A program made the position numbers and the translations under genes. From positions 1 to 35,256 of the forward strand of contig JAPUKJ010000066.1 in NCBI GenBank assembly GCA_027295705.1: a stretch of DNA of 35,256 nt. The letters are read 5' to 3'. Source of the DNA: Ignavibacteria bacterium. Its GTDB lineage: Bacteria > Bacteroidota > Ignavibacteria > UBA10030 > UBA6906. Numbering within the stretch: the stretch's first letter is position 1; each line of letters opens with the position of its first letter. A model generated the notes under the pieces. The model had not been told where the DNA came from. It made no database searches and saw nothing but the letters and a program-made list of their open reading frames with translations. This document shows, one piece after another, positions 9,534 to 19,099 of the stretch.

Positions 9534-10034
9534 TTACTTCGATTGTGCTTCCGCCAAAATAGAGACCATATCCTCTTCAATTGTCGCATGAGGTTTTTCA
9601 ATGATCCGTCCGATCTCTGCCCCATTCTTCAAGAAAATAATTGTGGGCACATACTTGATGTCAAATCTCTCAGTTAAACCATCACTGCTTTTTTTCGACC
9701 GATCCACTCCGTAGAGCTTTATTCGATCACTTGAAACACCTGCCATGTCGACAACCTTCAAGAATCGTGGCAACTCACGCTGACTATCTTCGCACCAGGT
9801 GCCAAAGAAAACGGTAAACTCAACTCCGCTCTCAAGCTGGCTGACTAAGTCTACAATTTCCTCATTCACTCGAACGGTATCATATGTCGTAGTAAATTGA
9901 TGATACTCGGGACTTTCGATGACAGCACGGTCGATCCAACCTAGCTCCATAGGTTCGCGCCTTGTCTCCTCAGCCGCCCCACATCCTAGAAGAGTGACAG
10001 CCACAATGATCATTGATCCAGCATGAATTTTCAT
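9534..10034 (-). CDS. Thioredoxin-fold lipoprotein with a CxxS active-site motif
   Basis: Internal start at 10034 gives a signal/lipobox MKIHAGSMIIVAVTLLGC; FTVFFGTWCEDSQRELPRFLKVVD; cis-Pro region YVPTIIFLKNGAEIGRI. Confidence 0.72.
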   Translation of the reverse strand: MKIHAGSMIIVAVTLLGCGAAEETRREPMELGWIDRAVIESPEYHQFTTTYDTVRVNEEIVDLVSQLESGVEFTVFFGTWCEDSQRELPRFLKVVDMAGVSSDRIKLYGVDRSKKSSDGLTERFDIKYVPTIIFLKNGAEIGRIIEKPHATIEEDMVSILAEAQSK

Positions 10035-10129
10035 ATCTCTTCCATTCTGTTTACTTTTCCTCGTGAATCTGCTATATTGAGTTCCACTTGAATGTAGCAA
10101 ACCAACCCTGAAATTACAACGTGTTAAAC

Positions 10130-10537
10130 ATGACAACGCCGCACGACAGAAGATACGACGTGCAGAACGAGTCAAAGATTGCCGTGGATGCTCTCGAAAC
10201 CTTCTTATATGAGTATCCCGAAAAAGACATCGTCGTCAACATCGACACAGATGAATTCACTGCAGTTTGTCCGTGGTCGGGCCTTCCGGATTTTGGAACG
10301 ATCAAGATTAACTACATTCCGCACAAAAGATGTGTTGAGCTTCGGTCGTTAAAATATTACCTTCTCTCATACCGAAACGTAGGGATCTACCAAGAACATG
10401 CCGTCAACAGAATCTTGAATGATCTAGTACGATGCGCCGCACCAAAGTGGATGAAAGTGACAGCTGATTACAGAATCCGCGGTGGGATCCATACAGTCGT
10501 AAGCCGGGAGTTCACTGGCAAGAAACGCCGAAGATAA
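10130..10537 (+). CDS. queF: NADPH-dependent 7-cyano-7-deazaguanine reductase (preQ0 reductase)
   Basis: DEFTAVCPWSGLPDFGTIKINYIPHKRCVELRSLKYYLLSYRNVGIYQEHAVNRI; ATG start at 10130 preferred over GTG at 10121. Confidence 0.94.
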   Translation: MTTPHDRRYDVQNESKIAVDALETFLYEYPEKDIVVNIDTDEFTAVCPWSGLPDFGTIKINYIPHKRCVELRSLKYYLLSYRNVGIYQEHAVNRILNDLVRCAAPKWMKVTADYRIRGGIHTVVSREFTGKKRRR

Positions 10538-10656
10538 CTCGGTAACAACAAACCTTCTCATTTTTTTTGCTTGCTCCTCTGATCATAAACCAGCACATAT
10601 ATAGACAAGGCGGTACCCATGCAAATTATTCCTGACGTACGTGGCCAACTATAGTA

Positions 10657-11454
10657 TCAGCGTTGTTCTAAGATTAAGAGAGGACGGCGCTGAGGGAAAA
10701 CGGTAAGTAAGACTGCATCCCTCAGGTTATGGTGGGATTCTCTGGCAACGGACAGCGTGTGAAGGTCAATCCTAAAAGTATGCAGATGCAACCGATTTTT
10801 TCCTTTACTTGAGAAGATCATTTCACCAAGAGGATCGAAGGCATAAGAGTTTCCTCCTTCCCTGCCCCTCGCGTTACATCCCACCACGAATATCTGATTC
10901 TCAATTGCTCTTGCCTTCAACAGAGCAATCCATGCTTCTTCTCGCGCTGCGGGCCATCGCGCTGGAACGAAAAGAATCTTCATTCCTCGTCTAGCCATTG
11001 CTCGCATGAGCTCAGGGAACCGCAAATCATAGCAAATCGCAATTCCAGCCCGTGTCTTTCTCCCGCCAGCAACAATAGGGAACGTACCTATCAAGTCACC
11101 TCGCGAAAAATACTTGTGATCGTTAGTTGGCTTGAAAAGGTGTATTTTGTCATAACGGTACAGCATCTGGCCTCGATGGAAAACAAGGCTGGTGTTAGTC
11201 TTCCTTGAAGAGGAATTCAGAAGGTAGGATGTTCCGGCTATACAGTAGAGAGAAAACCGTTTCGAGCATTTTCTAAATGCATCGATGAACATATCATCAA
11301 CGTGATGAGGAGCTGTGCCTCTACAAAGCGCAGCATAGCCACCGTCAATGAGTTCTGGAAATAGAAGGACATCAACTGCTTGGAGGGATGCAGCATAATT
11401 CGGCTTTGTAATAGACTTGACCTCAAAGCAGAGGCCAATCTGCAATGAGCTCAT
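10657..11454 (-). CDS. Carbon-nitrogen hydrolase (nitrilase superfamily)
   Basis: Glu-Lys-Cys triad contexts LLFPEL, YDKIHLF, AICYDLRFPELMR. Confidence 0.88.
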   Translation of the reverse strand: MSSLQIGLCFEVKSITKPNYAASLQAVDVLLFPELIDGGYAALCRGTAPHHVDDMFIDAFRKCSKRFSLYCIAGTSYLLNSSSRKTNTSLVFHRGQMLYRYDKIHLFKPTNDHKYFSRGDLIGTFPIVAGGRKTRAGIAICYDLRFPELMRAMARRGMKILFVPARWPAAREEAWIALLKARAIENQIFVVGCNARGREGGNSYAFDPLGEMIFSSKGKNRLHLHTFRIDLHTLSVARESHHNLRDAVLLTVFPQRRPLLILEQR

Positions 11455-11457
11455 TGA

Positions 11458-11667
11458 TCATGCTTGTGTACGCGCTATGTTAACCGCACGTTTTCCCTTT
11501 TGTCCGTTCTGCACCTCAAACGAAACAACGTCTCCTTGCTTGAGTGCATCACGGAATCCAGTTTCCTTAACATTGCTCCTATGGAAAAAGATATCCTTGC
11601 CTGCTTCATCGGTGATGAATCCATATCCTTTCGCCGTATTGAAAAACTTCACAGTACCATTCATCAA
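11458..11667 (-). CDS. Cold-shock domain protein (CspA family)
   Basis: MNGTVKFFNTAKGYGFITDEAGKDIFFHRSNV...; RNP1 KGYGFI and RNP2-like DIFFH. Confidence 0.94.
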   Translation of the reverse strand: MMNGTVKFFNTAKGYGFITDEAGKDIFFHRSNVKETGFRDALKQGDVVSFEVQNGQKGKRAVNIARTQA

Positions 11668-11697
11668 CTGCTCCTGAATTATGTATGTTATACACGA

Positions 11698-11731
11698 AAC
11701 AAAACAGAAAACCCCAGCGAACCCGCTGGGG
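11698..11731 (-). terminator. Intrinsic terminator downstream of the second csp gene
   Basis: Minus-strand CCCCAGCG-GGTT-CGCTGGGG (8-bp stem, 11712-11731) followed by TTTTCTGTTTTGTTT. Confidence 0.85.
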
Positions 11732-11754
11732 CTAGAATACCGAAAGCACCAAGA

Positions 11755-11955
11755 TTATACCTTTGAAACGTTGGAGGCTTGCAATCCTTTAGGGCCTTTT
11801 TCCACATCGAACTGGACGTGGTCACCCTCATTGAGCGACTTGTAGCCTTCGCCAACAATCGCTTTGTAATGAACGAAGACATCGTCACCCGATTCACGCT
11901 GGATGAATCCGAAGCCTTTGGCTCCATTAAACCACTTGACGACTCCCTTTTCCAC
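11755..11955 (-). CDS. Cold-shock domain protein (CspA family)
   Basis: GTG start at 11955 with upstream [69 protein letters not shown]. Confidence 0.93.
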   Translation of the reverse strand: MEKGVVKWFNGAKGFGFIQRESGDDVFVHYKAIVGEGYKSLNEGDHVQFDVEKGPKGLQASNVSKV

Positions 11956-12280
11956 GGGACAACTCCTTTGTGAGATTTGCCTAGAACGTACGGCATACGC
12001 CGCCCACCTGGGCACCAGATTTATTGCCTCTTAATAGCCAGCAGGTCGGCGTAGCTGGTGATGTCCTAAACTATCACCGCCGTTACGATCGCTGTTGTAC
12101 ATCCCCACAAGCTGTCCCTACAAGAAACGGAACCATTAAAAGCGCAAAAAACGGTGTACTGTAATTTTGCAACGGTAAGATAGTACAACAGCTAATAAAT
12201 TGCAAGTCGGTTTGACGTGTTTGACGAGGCTACAAAACCAGCTGTGAGACTCCGACGAAGCTCTTCCCCGAGAAAAAAGG

Positions 12281-12316
12281 AAAAGGGTAAAACGTATCCC
12301 TGCGCTTTACCCTTTT
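12281..12316. other. Perfect 11-bp inverted repeat (hairpin; possible terminator or structured RNA)
   Basis: AAAAGGGTAAA (12281-12291) / TTTACCCTTTT (12306-12316), 14-nt loop. Confidence 0.55.
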
Positions 12317-12543
12317 GTTAGACCGAAAACCTCCATCCCACCAACAGAGGTCTTCGACAGAAGTTCGCGAGTTATATCATGAAATCAGATATATGATACT
12401 GAGAATCCTCGTTCAGCAGCCACTTGCCATGGCTAGATTTCGGCAAGAATTTGGCCTTATGCTTTGTCATGATTAATGGAATCACCACGATAAGAACCAA
12501 GATTGCTGCCACTGTCACGATCTTCATGTTCTCATTATCTGCT

Positions 12544-12918
12544 TTATTGTATGGTCAGAAAAATTTCCTCCCCAAAAATACTACTGTAAGCAATAGCATA
12601 CCATGACTGAAGATCAATTTCCTCGAGTAATATCATTTCATGATACTCTTTCTCCTCCCTTGAGAGCTCCCCGAAGTGATAATTCATTTCCATGGTACAT
12701 CTATCCTCTCCAAGCGTTGAGCACTTCAACGAGATAAGCCACCAATTGTGTGCCACAAAAGTTTTGGTTGTTTTGTAATGTCTAAACACAATAATGTCCT
12801 TTTTTTTAACCACTGAGAAATTTTTTCCATACAGCCCAATGATTCCTTGGCAATTTTTACCCTGATGCCAAGATTGCAAATTCGGCCTTTGTAGGTACCC
12901 TCGCTTTGATGAAACCAA
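12544..12918 (-). CDS. Hypothetical 124-aa orphan ORF
   Basis: Open frame ...NFSVVKKKDIIVFRHYKTTKTFVAHNWWLISLKCSTLGEDRCTMEMNYHFGELSREEKEYHEMILLEEIDLQSWYAIAY...; no recognised domain or RBS support. Confidence 0.28.
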   Translation of the reverse strand: MVSSKRGYLQRPNLQSWHQGKNCQGIIGLYGKNFSVVKKKDIIVFRHYKTTKTFVAHNWWLISLKCSTLGEDRCTMEMNYHFGELSREEKEYHEMILLEEIDLQSWYAIAYSSIFGEEIFLTIQ

Positions 12919-13354
12919 TGGTCAGCTTTACCCCAGTGAACGGATATAGCTACACATATTATGAGGCTGGCAAAATCGAATCGTGGAGCTTAGCTCCTCG
13001 GACGAAGAAAATGCGGGAAAGAAAGAATCCATGCCAACCACGACGAGTAGTACATTAATGAAGCAATGTCAACGAGATTAGATTTTTTGAGGGAACGTTC
13101 AAACCAGGAGAGATTGTCTTGATATACAATTGAAGCATCGACAGCACATAAATATCAAAACACAAAACGGTACCTGACGAATCATGTCCACATGCGAAAG
13201 GGGCAGTGTTTGAAGAGGAGTTGTGGCTTCCTATTTTGATGCGGTTATGTTATACTTATGGGTACCGTTCTTGAAAAAACCCTCTCTGTTGACTTGAACA
13301 GCTTAGTTTGATCAAGCCACCATATGTTAAAATTATTTCAAAGGAGAATGATCA

Positions 13355-14407
13355 ATGCTTAAAGACATCGAACAGTTACTTGGCGCTGAAGCCAAAAGTC
13401 TGCTTGAGCACAAATGCAAAACAATCCCGAAAGACTCACTCCATATTCCCGGACCTGATTTCGTAGATCGAGTCTATGTACATTCCGATCGGAAGCCAGG
13501 TGTGCTCCGTAGCTTGCAGCATATTCACAACCAAGGTCGTCTCACTGGGACAGGTTACCTGTCGATCCTTCCGGTTGACCAGGGAATTGAACATTCAGCC
13601 GGTGCTTCCTTTGCTCCCAACCCCATGTACTTTGATCCGGAGAACATCGTGAAACTTGCCATCGAAGGGGGTTGTAACGCAGTCGCATCGACATTCGGAG
13701 TACTAGGCTCGTGCGCAAGGAAGTACGCCCATAAGATCCCGTTTATAGTGAAACTCAACCATAACGAGTTCCTCTCGTATCCGAATACATATGATCAGAT
13801 CATGTTCGGTGATGTTGAGATGGCGTTCGACATGGGGGCTGTCGCAGTCGGTGCGACAATATACTATGGATCCGAGGAGTCGAAGCGACAGATTCAAGAG
13901 GTTACCACGGCGTTCAAATACGCTCATGAGCTTGGCATGGCAGCGATCCTATGGTGCTATATTCGGAACGCTGCATTTAAGACCAAAGAGAAAGACTACC
14001 ATGTCGCAGCGGACTTAACGGGACAGGCGAATCACCTAGGCGTCACCATCGAAGCGGACATTATCAAGCAAAAATTGCCTGAGAACAACGGCGGGTACAC
14101 TGCACTCAACTTCGGCAAAACACACAAAAAGGTATACAGTGATCTGACCAGCGATCACCCGATTGATCTTACGCGCTACCAGGTCGTCAATTGCTACATG
14201 GGTCGCGTTGGACTGATTAATTCTGGTGGTGCATCAGGGGCAAACGATTTTGCTGAAGCTGTTCGCTCGGCTGTAATTAACAAGCGTGCAGGTGGAACCG
14301 GACTTATCTCCGGCCGAAAGGCGTTTCAGAAGCCGATGCAAGATGGGGTGAAGCTCTTGAATTCGATACAGGATGTATATTTGGCGAAGGAAGTAACGGT
14401 TGCCTAA
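13355..14407 (+). CDS. fbaB: Class I (DhnA/FbaB-type) fructose-bisphosphate aldolase
   Basis: [44 protein letters not shown]...[15 protein letters not shown]...[16 protein letters not shown]...[10 protein letters not shown]...; upstream RBS AAAGGAG. Confidence 0.92.
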   Translation: MLKDIEQLLGAEAKSLLEHKCKTIPKDSLHIPGPDFVDRVYVHSDRKPGVLRSLQHIHNQGRLTGTGYLSILPVDQGIEHSAGASFAPNPMYFDPENIVKLAIEGGCNAVASTFGVLGSCARKYAHKIPFIVKLNHNEFLSYPNTYDQIMFGDVEMAFDMGAVAVGATIYYGSEESKRQIQEVTTAFKYAHELGMAAILWCYIRNAAFKTKEKDYHVAADLTGQANHLGVTIEADIIKQKLPENNGGYTALNFGKTHKKVYSDLTSDHPIDLTRYQVVNCYMGRVGLINSGGASGANDFAEAVRSAVINKRAGGTGLISGRKAFQKPMQDGVKLLNSIQDVYLAKEVTVA

Positions 14408-14508
14408 GAAATGTACTGCCAAGTTCTCCCTCTGCGAAATGAGACAGGCGTTCGCGTACAGCAACTGGCAGCTACATCGAATCCGAATTACTGACGAGGC
14501 GCACAAAC

Positions 14509-14877
14509 TCACAACTCACTCAGTTCATCTCGCACTAGAGCAAGCACAGCAGATTGCGGGACAATCAGATACTTTTTATCCTCAAACTCAATCTCTACCC
14601 CTTGTTCGCGGAGGAAAATAGCATAGTCTCCTTCTTTTGCCTGAACCGGGATATATCGCATCGGATCCTTGGGTGTCGACCACGGTTCATCCTCCGTGTA
14701 ATTCGGGTTTGGAATTGGATAACCGGGGCCTACCTTGATAACTTTTCCCATTCCAACTTTTTCCTTTTCCTTTACCGAAGGTGGAAGGTAAAGTCCGGAT
14801 TTTGTCTTGTCTTGTGCCTCATCGACTTGCAGGAGAATCCTGTCTCCGACTATGATCATTTCTTTTCTGAATTCCAT
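14509..14877 (-). CDS. Divergent GroES/Cpn10-like protein
   Basis: IIVGDRILLQVDEAQDKTKSGLYLPPSVKEKEKVGMGKVIKVGPGY...KEGDYAIFLREQGVEIEFEDKKYLIVPQSAVLALV, with an inserted segment PIPNPNYTEDEPWSTPKDPMRYIP. Confidence 0.72.
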   Translation of the reverse strand: MEFRKEMIIVGDRILLQVDEAQDKTKSGLYLPPSVKEKEKVGMGKVIKVGPGYPIPNPNYTEDEPWSTPKDPMRYIPVQAKEGDYAIFLREQGVEIEFEDKKYLIVPQSAVLALVRDELSEL

Positions 14878-15146
14878 CGCCTTCTTGCTCTTGTAGCTGA
14901 TCCACTAGCAAAATATGCAAATCCTTAGCCAACCACAATTCTCGCGCTTCTTCATTAGACGTGTTCATCTACGCTATCTTGCCTCTCACTGATTTATTTG
15001 CTACTATCGTCTCGCCGAAGGTCCGACCCAGCATTTCCAGAATCCGATTTTCATTCTTCCAGAATCACCCACGGAGCGCAACAACAATCTAATCACACCG
15101 TAAAGAGTAGCACTGACTATTTGCCCCTTCACATTGGAGTCTCATA

Positions 15147-15572
15147 ATGAACAATACGGCAAAGCGCTTTCATCTTTCTGAAAAGGATAAGAAAATTGCG
15201 GGGATTTGCGGTGGTATCGCTGAGTACTTGGAGGTTGACTCAACGCTCGTGCGTGTAATTGTTGTGGCCGCGGGTCTGGTGACTGGAGTATTCCCAGTTG
15301 TTGTCGGTTATCTCATAGCATGGATTATCATGACATCACAAGCTAGCGAAGGCAAAAAAACTATGAAGCGGCTATACCTTTCTGAAACAGACAAGAAGAT
15401 AGCAGGCATTTGCGGTGGTATTGCTGAATACATGGATGTTGACCCGACAATCGTACGAGTTGTGGCTGTGGTCGGGGCATTACTAACTGGAGTGCTTCCA
15501 TTTGTCATTGGCTATCTCATTGCTTGGATGATCATTCCATCGAAATCGACTGGGCAGAAAGAAAGTGCTTGA
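15147..15572 (+). CDS. Protein with two tandem PspC domains
   Basis: Two copies of (R-F/L-HLSE/YLSE[25 protein letters not shown]...G-x-P-x-V-x-GYLIAW). Confidence 0.87.
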   Translation: MNNTAKRFHLSEKDKKIAGICGGIAEYLEVDSTLVRVIVVAAGLVTGVFPVVVGYLIAWIIMTSQASEGKKTMKRLYLSETDKKIAGICGGIAEYMDVDPTIVRVVAVVGALLTGVLPFVIGYLIAWMIIPSKSTGQKESA

Positions 15573-15696
15573 AGGGATTTCTTCCAAAGGGTGTTGATAG
15601 CTACAAGAAGATGTTTGCTTGATTTTTTCTCCTCGTTTTGTTAGATTCGGTGCGCTGCAAAATTGGACTTTCCTACGTACCGAGACCTTTTGTCTG

Positions 15697-16641
15697 ATGT
15701 CAATCACTGTACGAAACCTCACCAAGTACTACGGTGAGCAGAAGGCAATTGATGATATCTCGTTCGAGGTGAAGACGGGTGAGATCCTCGGCTTTCTTGG
15801 TCCCAATGGGGCCGGCAAAACCACCACGATGAAGATCATCACGTGCTACATGCCCCCGACTTCGGGGACGGTTGAAGTCGATGGTTTGAACAACTTCGAC
15901 CATTCGCTCGAGGTGCGCAGAAAAATTGGTTACCTGCCCGAGATGAATCCTCTGTACCTCGACATGAATGTCCTGGACTACATCGAGTACTCCGCACAAC
16001 TTCACGGCCTCGACAAGCGGGCGATACCGCATCGTATCAAAGAGATGGTGCACGTGTGTGGCTTGGAAGAAGTCCGTCACAAAGATATTGGAGAGCTATC
16101 GAAAGGTTACCGTCAACGTGTCGGCCTTGCACAGGCAATGATCCATGAGCCAGATCTATTGATACTAGATGAACCTACGAGCGGCCTTGACCCGAACCAG
16201 ATCGTTGAGATTCGGAACTTGATCAAGCAACTGGGTCGAGCTAAGACTTTCATCCTCTCCACTCATATTCTCTCTGAAGTACAGGCAACATGCAGCCGGG
16301 TTTTGATAATTAACGAAGGGAAAATCGTCGCCGACGGTTCCCCGCAGCAGCTTCAGCAAGAATTTCAGGGTGCTGAAACACTCACACTTGAAATTAAGGC
16401 GATTGTAGAAAATCCGCTAGAGCAGATCTCACCCAAGCTGCGCGGCATTGGCTCTGTCAACAGCGTTGAACTCCTTTCGCAGAAAGATTCGATCTCCCAA
16501 TTCGAACTGCACATTGAGAAGGGCGCCGATATCCGGGAAGCTGTCTTTCAGCTGGCTGTGTCGGAGGGATGGGTGGTGCTGGAGATGCATCGTAAAAGTA
16601 CGAGCCTCGAAGAAGTCTTCCATAAACTCACGACATCCTAG
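15697..16641 (+). CDS. ABC transporter ATP-binding protein (GldA-like)
   Basis: Walker A GPNGAGKTTT, signature LSKGYRQRVGLAQAM, Walker B LLILDEPTSGLDP; internal ATG at 15697 fits the family N-terminus. Confidence 0.93.
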   Translation: MSITVRNLTKYYGEQKAIDDISFEVKTGEILGFLGPNGAGKTTTMKIITCYMPPTSGTVEVDGLNNFDHSLEVRRKIGYLPEMNPLYLDMNVLDYIEYSAQLHGLDKRAIPHRIKEMVHVCGLEEVRHKDIGELSKGYRQRVGLAQAMIHEPDLLILDEPTSGLDPNQIVEIRNLIKQLGRAKTFILSTHILSEVQATCSRVLIINEGKIVADGSPQQLQQEFQGAETLTLEIKAIVENPLEQISPKLRGIGSVNSVELLSQKDSISQFELHIEKGADIREAVFQLAVSEGWVVLEMHRKSTSLEEVFHKLTTS

Positions 16642-16712
16642 ATCGTTTGTGGGCGAGCCTTGATTCAAGTACCTAGAACAGATTCCCAGATTAACCAGAC
16701 CATTAATGTTTT

Positions 16713-17429
16713 ATGATCGAACTTCCTAACATCTATCCAATTTTTCGGAGAGAACTCCGATCATATTTCAACTCCCCGATCGCCTATGTGGTGATCGTCG
16801 TGTTTCTAGCCATCATCGGCTGGTTTTTTACGAGCAACCTGTTCCTCATTAACGTTGCGTCGATGCGCATTGTGTTTGAGCTGGTCCCACTGATATTCCT
16901 TTTCTTCGTACCAGCAATTACTATGGGCCTTCTAGCTGAGGAAAAAAAGTCCGGCACTCTCGAATTATTAACGACGAAACCGGTTAGAGATCTCGAGATT
17001 GTGCTCGGAAAGTTTCTTGCTGCATGGGTCCTTCTTGCTGCAGCACTTGCCCCAACGCTGCTCTACGTCTTCACTTTGATGCCGCTGGGTGATATCGACC
17101 TCGGACCAGTCATTACCGGGTACATCGGCCTACTAATGATGGGAGGCGTATATATCGGGATTGGAATTTTCGCTTCCAGTCTAACAGAAAATCAGATCGT
17201 GGCATTTATCGCGACCTTCCTAGTCGTGCTCGGCTTTTACTTGATGGACAAAGTCTTGATTTACGCGCCAGAAGGATTCGCATCGACCATGGAGTTTCTG
17301 GCAATCGACTATCACTTCTCTAGTATCGCACGCGGTGTAATCGATTCTCGAAACATCATCTACTTTGTTTCCATGCTGGGATTCTCGCTTCTGCTGGCAA
17401 CAGCGTCCCTAGAACGACGAAAATGGTAA
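16713..17429 (+). CDS. ABC-2 type permease (GldF-like)
   Basis: IYPIFRRELRSYFNSPIAYVVIVVFLAIIGWFF..., MGLLAEEKKSGTLELLTTKPV; multiple TM helices. Confidence 0.88.
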   Translation: MIELPNIYPIFRRELRSYFNSPIAYVVIVVFLAIIGWFFTSNLFLINVASMRIVFELVPLIFLFFVPAITMGLLAEEKKSGTLELLTTKPVRDLEIVLGKFLAAWVLLAAALAPTLLYVFTLMPLGDIDLGPVITGYIGLLMMGGVYIGIGIFASSLTENQIVAFIATFLVVLGFYLMDKVLIYAPEGFASTMEFLAIDYHFSSIARGVIDSRNIIYFVSMLGFSLLLATASLERRKW

Positions 17430-17436
17430 TTGCGCT

Positions 17437-19017
17437 ATGACTCCCAAAGCTTTGAAATCGCAAACCTTGCTGAGGGTCGCCATAATCCTTGTGATTCTCG
17501 TATTGCTGAACATAGTTTCCATCCGTGTTTTTAGCCGCCTCGATTTCACAAGAAACGGTCTTTTCACCCTCTCCGATGCCAGCAAAGAACTGGTCGGTTC
17601 GCTGGACGACATGGTAACAGTCAGAGCGTATTTCACTGAAGACCTCCCGGCGCCCTACAACAACAACCGCCGAGCAATACTGGACGAGCTTAACGAGTTC
17701 AAGGCGTATTCAAAGGGAAATCTCCAGTTTGAGTTTATCGATCCTTCCGGAGAAAAGGGGGAGCGAGATGCGCAACAGCAGGGTGTGTCACCCGTTCAGG
17801 TTCAGGTAATCAAAAAGGACAAGTTCGAAGTCAAGCGCGCCTACATGGGCCTGGTGTTCTTATACGAGGACAAGAAAGAAATCCTTCCAGTCGTTCAGAA
17901 TACCTCCACGCTCGAATACGACATCAGCAGCACGATCAAACGATTGACCACGAGGGTACGAAAGAAGATTGGTTTCATTACCGGTCATGGCGAACCGGAC
18001 CTCAAGGAAATGACTCGGGCACAACAGCTCCTGGGAAAACAATATGACATTACCACAGTAGATGTCAGCAAAGGAAAGGCCGTTCCATCTGATATTGCAG
18101 TGCTTATTATTATGGCACCTAACGCACGTTTTCCCGAAACTGACAAGTACCAGATCGACCAGTACATAATGAACGGTGGAAGGGTGGCATTCCTCTTGAA
18201 CAAGGTAGAGGCTAACTTACAGCAACGGTTCGGGCGGGAAAACAACATCAACCTTGAAGACATGTTGGAAGCATACGGCTTGCGTATTAGTCCAGATCTG
18301 GTGCGTGATGCACAGTGCGCAAATATTAGCATCATGCAACAACAATTCGGCTTTAGCATTCAATCTCAAGTCCCTTTTCCACTCCTGCCACTGGTGAGCA
18401 ATTTCAACAAGAACAACATGATGGTGAAGGATCTAGAGAGTGTTGTGCTGTTTTTCGCGAGTTCAGTCGACACAGTAAATCTCTCCACAAAAAACCTCGA
18501 AGGTGAAATCCTCATGCGCTCGTCGAAGGAGAGTGGCCGACAAACGAACGTGTTTGTGTTTGACCCACTGCGCCAATACAGCCGAGCTGACTTCACTGAA
18601 CAGGAGATCCCTCTTGCCGCTATTGTTCGAGGACAATTCAAAAGCGCATTTGCGGACAAACCTGTACCAGTCGATACCTCGGCCAATCTTATCGCACCAA
18701 GCGGAAACACTATCACGATCAGCCCATCGACTCGGGTCGTGTTGGTTGGCGACGGTGATTTTCCCCGCGATCAGTATCTTGGCCGTGGAGACAACCTGAC
18801 CTTGTTTGCAAATATGATCGACTACCTTGTCGATGATGTTGGTTTGATAACGATTCGTTCGAAGGACGTAACGCTGCCGCCTCTTGAACAGGTCTCAGAT
18901 GGAGCAAAGAAATTGATCAAGTATGGCAATCTCGTTGTCCCTCCTGTTCTCATCCTTGGATATGGTTTGATCCGATGGCGTATGCGTAGAACTCGCAAGA
19001 AGGCATTGGTGCTTTAA
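17437..19017 (+). CDS. GldG-family ABC transporter auxiliary protein
   Basis: N-terminal TM, FTRNGLFTLSDASKELVGSLDDMVTVRAYFTEDLPAPYNNNRRAILDELNEF, FITGHGEPDL, C-terminal TM followed by RWRMRRTRKK. Confidence 0.86.
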   Translation: MTPKALKSQTLLRVAIILVILVLLNIVSIRVFSRLDFTRNGLFTLSDASKELVGSLDDMVTVRAYFTEDLPAPYNNNRRAILDELNEFKAYSKGNLQFEFIDPSGEKGERDAQQQGVSPVQVQVIKKDKFEVKRAYMGLVFLYEDKKEILPVVQNTSTLEYDISSTIKRLTTRVRKKIGFITGHGEPDLKEMTRAQQLLGKQYDITTVDVSKGKAVPSDIAVLIIMAPNARFPETDKYQIDQYIMNGGRVAFLLNKVEANLQQRFGRENNINLEDMLEAYGLRISPDLVRDAQCANISIMQQQFGFSIQSQVPFPLLPLVSNFNKNNMMVKDLESVVLFFASSVDTVNLSTKNLEGEILMRSSKESGRQTNVFVFDPLRQYSRADFTEQEIPLAAIVRGQFKSAFADKPVPVDTSANLIAPSGNTITISPSTRVVLVGDGDFPRDQYLGRGDNLTLFANMIDYLVDDVGLITIRSKDVTLPPLEQVSDGAKKLIKYGNLVVPPVLILGYGLIRWRMRRTRKKALVL

Positions 19018-19099
19018 TGAGTTGTCTGTGCTACTTAGCGTCCGTTCCACATTCCATTCCGTACTTCCTCAAGAAGCCATTCATTTGTGAGCGAATTCC

